From Pseudonocardia parietis (GTDB lineage: Bacteria > Actinomycetota > Actinomycetes > Mycobacteriales > Pseudonocardiaceae), in contig NZ_JAGINU010000001.1 of NCBI RefSeq assembly GCF_017876315.1, positions 3,906,001 to 3,970,000 of the forward strand: a DNA stretch of 64,000 bases, written 5' to 3'. Below, piece by piece: positions 59,114 through 64,000 of the stretch (within the stretch, counting starts at the first letter, position 1; each line of letters starts with the position of its first letter). The notes under the pieces were generated by a model. The model was given only the letters and a program-made list of their open reading frames with translations. It searched no databases and was not told the origin of the DNA. A program made the position numbers and the translations under genes.

Positions 59114-60721
59114 TCAGCGCACCGCGGCCATCGAGGGCGTGTGCTCCAGGAGCTCACGGGTGTAGTCGTGCTGCGGGTTCGTGAGTACCTCCTCCACGGT
59201 GCCCTGTTCGACGATCTGCCCGCCCTGCAGCACCGCGATCCGGTCCGCGACCCCGCGGGCCAGCGCGATGTTGTGGGTCACGAACAGCATCGCGGTCCCC
59301 AGCTCGCTGCGGACCAGTGCGAGCAGGTCCAGGATCGACGCCTGCACCGAGACGTCCAGCGCCGAGGTCACCTCGTCGCAGACCAGCACGTCGGGCGCGG
59401 TGACCAGGGCCCGTGCGATCGCCGCGCGCTGGCGTTCACCGCCCGAGAGCGCACCCGGGTAGCGGCCCGCGAACGACCCGTCGAGCTGGACCTGGTCGAG
59501 CATGTCGAGCACCCGGGCGCGCCGGGCGTCGGCGTCGAGGTTCGTCAGGTGGCGCAGCGGCACGTCCAGCGAGCTCGCGATCGTCCGCCGCGGGTTGAGC
59601 GAGGCGAACGGGCTCTGGAACACGTACTGCACGCTGCGCAGCTGGGCATAGCTGCGCGGCGTACTGAGCTGGTCGCCCTTGAGCGACAGGGTGCCCGAGT
59701 CCAGGTCGAGCAGCCCGGACAGCCCGCGGGCCAGGGTGGTCTTGCCGGAGCCGGACTCGCCGAGCAGCATCAGGCACTCGCCGGGCCATAGCTCCATGTC
59801 GACGCCGTCGAGCACCGTCTTCGGCCCGTAGCGCTTGCCGGCCCCGGTCACCCGCAGCAGCGGGTCACCCTCGCCGGTCGGTGACGGCTCCCGCTCCACG
59901 ACCCGGTCCAGGTCCGGTACGGCGGCGATCAGACCGCGGGTGTACGGATGCTCGGGCGCGGTGAGCACCTGCCGTACCGACCCGGTCTCCACCACCTCAC
60001 CGGCCTGCATGACCGCGACGCGATCGGCCAGCCCGGCCACGACGGCGAGGTCGTGGGTGATGTAGAGCGCGGCGGTCCGCGAGCGGGTCACCAGGTCCCG
60101 GACGGTGTCGAGCACCAGGTCCTGGGTGGTGACGTCCAGCCCGGTGGTCGGCTCGTCGAGGACGACGACGTCCGGCCGGTTCGCGAACGCCGCCGCGATC
60201 CCGACCCGCTGCTGCTGCCCACCGGAGAGCTGGTGGGGGTAGCGGTGCAGGTAGGCCTCGTCGGTCGGGAGCCCGACGTCGCCGAGCACCTCCCGGACCC
60301 GTTCCGCCGGGTCGCCCTCGTAGCCGTGCGCCTCGAGCACCTCCCGGACCTGGGTGCCGATGCGCAGCAGCGGGTTCAGCGACAGCGCCGGGTCCTGCGG
60401 CACGTAGGAGACCAGCCGCCCACGCACCCCGCGCAGCGTCGCCGCGGGCAGCGCCAGCAGGTCGGTGTGCGACTCGGTGTGCCCGTGGAAGGCGATCGTC
60501 CCGCCGGTGTACCCCAGACCCGTCCGGAAGTGTCCGAGCGCGGCCAGCGCGGCCGTCGTCTTCCCGGAGCCGGACTCGCCGACCAGCGCGAGGATCTCGC
60601 CCGGCGCGACGGCGTAGTCCACGCCGTGCAGCACCTCGCGCCCGCCGGTGGTCGCCACCCGCAGGCCGGTGCACTCGATCGTGAAACCCGTGTCGGCGGT
60701 ACTCGTGTCAACACTGCTCAT
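59114..60721 (-). CDS. Peptide/nickel ABC transporter ATPase, two nucleotide-binding domains in one chain
   Basis: A 535-residue DppD-DppF-type fusion from the ATG at 60721, overlapping the upstream permease by 4 bases. The first ATPase domain (about residues 12-250) has Walker A GESGSGKTTAALA, signature LSGGQQQRVGIA and Walker B VVVLDEPTTGLD. The second (about 285-525) has GESGSGKTTLARGL, LSGGERQRAAIA and VLVCDEVTSALD. EHPYTRGLIAAVPD and QHDYTRELLEHTPS are the typical oligopeptide tails. It powers uptake through the two permeases. It is last in the operon. Confidence 0.94.
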   Translation of the reverse strand: MSSVDTSTADTGFTIECTGLRVATTGGREVLHGVDYAVAPGEILALVGESGSGKTTAALAALGHFRTGLGYTGGTIAFHGHTESHTDLLALPAATLRGVRGRLVSYVPQDPALSLNPLLRIGTQVREVLEAHGYEGDPAERVREVLGDVGLPTDEAYLHRYPHQLSGGQQQRVGIAAAFANRPDVVVLDEPTTGLDVTTQDLVLDTVRDLVTRSRTAALYITHDLAVVAGLADRVAVMQAGEVVETGSVRQVLTAPEHPYTRGLIAAVPDLDRVVEREPSPTGEGDPLLRVTGAGKRYGPKTVLDGVDMELWPGECLMLLGESGSGKTTLARGLSGLLDLDSGTLSLKGDQLSTPRSYAQLRSVQYVFQSPFASLNPRRTIASSLDVPLRHLTNLDADARRARVLDMLDQVQLDGSFAGRYPGALSGGERQRAAIARALVTAPDVLVCDEVTSALDVSVQASILDLLALVRSELGTAMLFVTHNIALARGVADRIAVLQGGQIVEQGTVEEVLTNPQHDYTRELLEHTPSMAAVR

Positions 60722-61575
60722 GACGCCGCCTCCCCTGTCGTGTCCGCGGACTCCTTCGCCAGCGCGTCGGTGATCATGTTCGTGCCGACGGTCAGCACCG
60801 CGATCGCCAGCACCGGGAGCAGCACGCCCCACGGGGTGACGCTCAGCGCGATCCGGTTCTCGTTGATCTGCAGGCCCCAGTCCGCGGCAGGCGGTTGCAC
60901 GCCGAGCCCGAGGAACGACAGCGAGGCGATGTAGCCGATCGAGTAGGTCAGCCGCAGACCGAGCTCCACCATCAGCGGGCCGGTGATGTTCGGCAGCACC
61001 TCGGTGGTGAGGATCCGCCGCCGTGGCACGCCGTACATCCGCGCGGCCTGCACGTAGTCCTGGCCCGCGACCGACAGCGTCGCCTGGCGGGCGACCCGGG
61101 CCACCCGCGGGATGTGGGTGATGCCGATGACCAGCACGAGCAGCCAGCCCGACGAGCCGAGCACGGCCACCGCGAGCAGCGCCAGCACCAGCTGCGGGAA
61201 CGAGAGCAGCACGTCGCCGCCGCGCATGATCAGCGCGTCGAGCCGGCCGCCGGAGTACCCGGCGAGCATCCCGGCGACCGCGCCGCCGATGATGCCGATC
61301 GCCGTCGCGGCCAGTGCGTAGAGCAGCACCGGGCCGCCGCCGGAGAGGAAGCGGGTGAACACGTCGCGACCGAGGTCGTCGGTGCCCGCGATGCCGTCGG
61401 CCCGGAACGGGCGACCGGCGAAGTCCTCGATGGTGTAGCCGGTGAGCAATGGCGCGAGCAGCGGGCCGAGCACCGCCACCGCGACGACGACCAGGGTCAG
61501 CACGGCCCCGATCCGGGCCTGGCGGCGGCGGAACGTGCGCCGCAGCAGCCCTGCGGGAACGGTGGGGGCGCTCAT
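60718..61575 (-). CDS. Peptide/nickel ABC transporter permease, DppC type
   Basis: A 285-residue permease from the ATG at 61575 (ATGA overlap with the preceding permease). RTFRRRQARIGAVLTLVVVAVAVLGPLLAPLL is the N-terminal segment. GTDDLGRDVFTRFLSGG is the DppC hallmark, and VQAARMYGVPRRRILTTEVLPNITGPLMVELGLRL is the EAA loop that docks the ATPase. Five to six membrane spans are visible. It forms half of the membrane channel. Confidence 0.94.
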   Translation of the reverse strand: MSAPTVPAGLLRRTFRRRQARIGAVLTLVVVAVAVLGPLLAPLLTGYTIEDFAGRPFRADGIAGTDDLGRDVFTRFLSGGGPVLLYALAATAIGIIGGAVAGMLAGYSGGRLDALIMRGGDVLLSFPQLVLALLAVAVLGSSGWLLVLVIGITHIPRVARVARQATLSVAGQDYVQAARMYGVPRRRILTTEVLPNITGPLMVELGLRLTYSIGYIASLSFLGLGVQPPAADWGLQINENRIALSVTPWGVLLPVLAIAVLTVGTNMITDALAKESADTTGEAAS

Positions 61576-62543
61576 GCGGCACCTCCTTCGGTATGCCGGA
61601 TCCGGGGATCGGCGAGGATCCCGGCCACGTCGGCGGCCAGGTTCACCAGCACGTAGAACACCGCGATGATCAGTGTGATCGCCTGCACCACCTGCACGTC
61701 CCGGTTGGCCACGGCGTCGATCAACGCCTGCCCGATCCCGGGATAGCGGAACAGGAACTCCACGACGACGACGCCACCGGCCAGCCAGGCCAGCTGCATC
61801 GCGATCACCTGCGCGACCGGCCCGATCGTGTGCGGCACGGCGTGGCGCATCAGGACGGTGCGCTCGGGCAGCCCCTTGAGCCGGGCCATCTCGACGTAGC
61901 CGGCGTCGAGGGACTCCGACAGCGTCGCCCGGGTCATCCGGATCACGTAGGGGACCACGACCAGCGCGAGGGTCAGCACGGGCAGCACCAGCTGCTCGGG
62001 CCGCGCCCAGACCGGCTCGCCGGGCCGGGCGATGGTCACCGAGGGCAGGATCGGCAGCACCGACGTCGCGAACAGCACCACCAGCAGCACACCGATGACG
62101 AACTCCGGCAGGGCGGCCAGCACCAGGCTGGACCCGGAGAGCGCGGAGTCGGTCCGGGTGTTGCGGCGCACGGCCGCCCACGCGCCGAGCGCGAGCGCGA
62201 TCGGCGTGGAGATCAGCGCGGTGAGCACGAGCAGCAGCGCGGACGCGGCGATCCGGCCGCCGAGCAGCTCGGACACCGGGCCCTGGGTGGCGGCGGAGAA
62301 GCCGAAGTCGCCGGTGAGGACCCCACCGAGCCAGGACAGGTAGCGCTCCCAGGCTGGACGGTCGAGACCGAGCTGCTCGGTCAGCGCCGCCACGCGGTCC
62401 GGGGTGGCCTGCTGACCGAGGATCGCCCGGGCGGGGTCGCCCGGGAGCAGCAGCGTCGCACCGAAGATCAGCAACGAGACGACGAGCAGCACGAGCACGG
62501 ACACCAGCAGCCGCTTGAGGATCATGCGGGTCAGGAGGCTCAT
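61572..62543 (-). CDS. Peptide/nickel ABC transporter permease, DppB type
   Basis: A 323-residue permease from the ATG at 62543, overlapping the binding-protein stop by 4 bases. MILKRLLVSVLVLLVVSLLIFGATLLLPGDPA is the family start, with the LPGDPA turn. LGLDRPAWERYLSWLGGVLTGDFGFS follows the first helix. VEMARLKGLPERTVLMRHAVPHTIGPVAQVIAMQLAWLAGGVVVVEFLF is the EAA loop and following span. It pairs with the DppC-type protein. Confidence 0.94.
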   Translation of the reverse strand: MSLLTRMILKRLLVSVLVLLVVSLLIFGATLLLPGDPARAILGQQATPDRVAALTEQLGLDRPAWERYLSWLGGVLTGDFGFSAATQGPVSELLGGRIAASALLLVLTALISTPIALALGAWAAVRRNTRTDSALSGSSLVLAALPEFVIGVLLVVLFATSVLPILPSVTIARPGEPVWARPEQLVLPVLTLALVVVPYVIRMTRATLSESLDAGYVEMARLKGLPERTVLMRHAVPHTIGPVAQVIAMQLAWLAGGVVVVEFLFRYPGIGQALIDAVANRDVQVVQAITLIIAVFYVLVNLAADVAGILADPRIRHTEGGAA

Positions 62544-64000
62544 GCGTTCACCCACGCCTTCCGGAACTCATAGCCGGACAGCGACATCCCGGTGCGGTTC
62601 GGGACGAGCCCGCCGACATAGGCCTGGTGGGCGTCGACCCGGTCCGGGAACCCCCAGATCAGGTAGCCCCCGCGCTCGAACTCGATCTCCTGCGCCCGGC
62701 GCACCAGCTGCGCCCGCAGGTTCGGGTCCACCTCGGACCGGGCCCGGCGGATGATCCCCTGGTACTCGGCGTCGTCCCAGTGGGTCTCGTTGAACGGTGC
62801 CTCCGGCATCGACGACTGCGACGCCTGCGGGATGTAGTTGCGCGTGTTCCAGAAGCTCTGCGCGAACTCCCACTGCAGGTACTGGTCGGAGAAGAAGGTG
62901 GAGGTGTCCACCCGCCGCAGCCCGATCTCGACGCCCGCGCCGCGGGCCTGGGTGGCGAGCACCTGCGCCGCCTCGACGGATCCGGCCTGGATCGGGGAGG
63001 TGACCAGCTCCAGTGACAGGTTCGGCTTCCCGGCCGCCGAGAGCAGCTCGCGGGCCCGCCCGAGGTCCTGCTCGCGCGTCACGCTCAGGTAGTTCGGGTC
63101 GAACGGGGAGTAGAGGTCGGCCGCGCGGTTGCCCAGGCCGGACAGCACCTGGTTCACCATCTCGTCGCGGCCGGCGATCAGCCGCAGGGCCTGCCGGACG
63201 CGGACGTCGTCGAACGGCGCGACGTCCACCCGCATCGTGAACGGCAGCCACGCCCCGGTCTCGGAGGTGAGCAGCCGGATCGACTCGTAGGAGCCGACGA
63301 CCTCGGTCAGCGACAGCGGGACCTGGTCGATCGCGTCGACCTGGCCGGAGAGCAGCGCGTTGATCCGCGCGTCGTCCTCGGCGAAGTTGATGAGCTCGAG
63401 CCGGTCGAGGTAGGGCTCCTCGGGGCGCCAGTACCCCTCGTGGCGGACGAAGGTGCTCTGCTGACCCGCGGTGAAACCCTCGAACCGGAACGGCCCGGTG
63501 CCGACCGGGCGCGTCACGTCGAAGTCGGCGGGGACGATCCCGCACGAGTACTCGGCCAGGTACTGGTCGAACACCGGCGAGGGCTCGCTCAGCTCGAAGC
63601 GCACCTGCCGGTCGCCGACCACCACGACCCGGTCGAGGACCGAGAGCTGCGAGGCCCCGACCTTCGGGTCGTCGGGGTCGGTGATCCGGGCGAAGGTGGC
63701 GACGATGTCGTCCGGGGTGACCGGGCGGCCGTCGTGGAAGGTGATCCCGTTGCGGATCGTCGCGGTCCAGGCGCGGGCCCCGGGCTCGGGGCGGACGGCC
63801 TCGGCGACGGCGGGCTGCACGGTGTAGGCGTCGTCCCAGTGCACCAGCGGTTCGTACAGGCTGATCGTGCGGGCGATGTCGGGGTTGGTCGCCGGGATGT
63901 GCGGGTCCAGGGTGTCGGAGGCGCCGCCTCCGGTCACCCCGACCCGCAGCACGCCGCCCTGGCGGGGCGGACCGGCGTCCCGGGCCGCTGCGGGCCCGCC
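62540..64000 (-). CDS. ABC transporter substrate-binding protein, family 5, cut by window edge
   Basis: The frame continues past the right edge, with 486 residues visible. An internal GTG at 63952 is not the true start, because 16 more in-frame codons precede it (ARDAGPPRQGG), the kind of linker that follows a lipoprotein signal. DTLDPHIPATNPDIARTISLYEPLVHWDD, TFHDGRPVTPDDIVATFARITDP and PVGTGPFRFEGFTAGQQSTFVRHEGYW are the family-5 extracellular solute-binding patterns. It likely binds a peptide, nickel or similar ligand outside the membrane. It is first of four coupled genes. Confidence 0.92.
   Translation of the reverse strand, partial: GGPAAARDAGPPRQGGVLRVGVTGGGASDTLDPHIPATNPDIARTISLYEPLVHWDDAYTVQPAVAEAVRPEPGARAWTATIRNGITFHDGRPVTPDDIVATFARITDPDDPKVGASQLSVLDRVVVVGDRQVRFELSEPSPVFDQYLAEYSCGIVPADFDVTRPVGTGPFRFEGFTAGQQSTFVRHEGYWRPEEPYLDRLELINFAEDDARINALLSGQVDAIDQVPLSLTEVVGSYESIRLLTSETGAWLPFTMRVDVAPFDDVRVRQALRLIAGRDEMVNQVLSGLGNRAADLYSPFDPNYLSVTREQDLGRARELLSAAGKPNLSLELVTSPIQAGSVEAAQVLATQARGAGVEIGLRRVDTSTFFSDQYLQWEFAQSFWNTRNYIPQASQSSMPEAPFNETHWDDAEYQGIIRRARSEVDPNLRAQLVRRAQEIEFERGGYLIWGFPDRVDAHQAYVGGLVPNRTGMSLSGYEFRKAWVNA

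Overview
The window is about 72-73% G+C, with many GTG starts, 4-base stop/start overlaps (eleven ATGA or GTGA junctions seen) and long antisense open frames. It carries actinobacterial families: a VirS/EthA-like module, a DUF222-type HNH remnant, a SARP regulator, CrtT/CrtU carotenoid genes and a BluB-CobT fusion. I infer a chromosomal segment of a filamentous actinomycete, probably Pseudonocardiaceae. That placement rests on overall feel, not on any marker gene. No rRNA, tRNA, CRISPR array or replication origin was seen.

Layout. (1) 1-7.2 kb is lipid/acyl-CoA oxidation: a truncated acyl-CoA synthetase divergent from an acyl-CoA dehydrogenase and an SDR, then an EthA/MymA-like monooxygenase-SDR-hydrolase operon divergent from an AraC regulator, with a phased direct repeat between them. 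(2) 7.2-9.5 kb is a TetR/MFS efflux pair around a palindromic operator. (3) 9.5-14.2 kb is an aromatic-carotenoid group, crtE-crtT-crtU-Rieske. (4) 14.3-24.6 kb is mixed: aldolase, small membrane and SRPBCC proteins, a release-factor-like protein, DoxX, a deaminase, two MarR regulators, an MFS exporter, a LysR regulator, DinB and a DMSO-reductase-family molybdoenzyme. (5) 24.7-25.7 kb is accessory: an HNH endonuclease remnant abutting six 93-bp tandem repeats that alternate between two types. (6) 25.7-30.8 kb holds TetR-acyltransferase, a DUF4188 protein, a CoA-transferase, hypothetical proteins and YchJ.

(7) 30.9-34.6 kb is a cobalamin operon: BluB-CobT fusion, CobL and CobM. (8) 34.6-37.0 kb is an SAM methyltransferase gene split by an IS630-family element whose transposase needs a -1 frameshift. 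(9) 37.1-47.9 kb is a SARP regulator with a coupled SRPBCC protein, galactokinase, GNAT, ROK regulator, the Entner-Doudoroff pair edd-eda, and an NhaA antiporter with an EF-hand-like tail. (10) 47.9-52.4 kb is a self-sufficient CYP102-type P450 with a membrane protein in front, and two paralogous zinc-finger-like microproteins. (11) 52.6-59.0 kb is SbcD-YhaN, GalM and a RutE-like nitroreductase. (12) 59.1-64.0 kb is a peptide/nickel-type ABC transporter, four genes joined by ATGA overlaps, with the binding protein running off the window end.

The least explained structure is the alternating 93-bp repeat array next to the HNH remnant. The best-supported regulatory inference is the AraC direct-repeat operator in front of the monooxygenase operon. 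Gaps between genes are all under about 300 bp. Where I saw a structured site it is listed; the 481-674, 14120-14333, 17678-17934 and 52394-52638 gaps otherwise show no gene.
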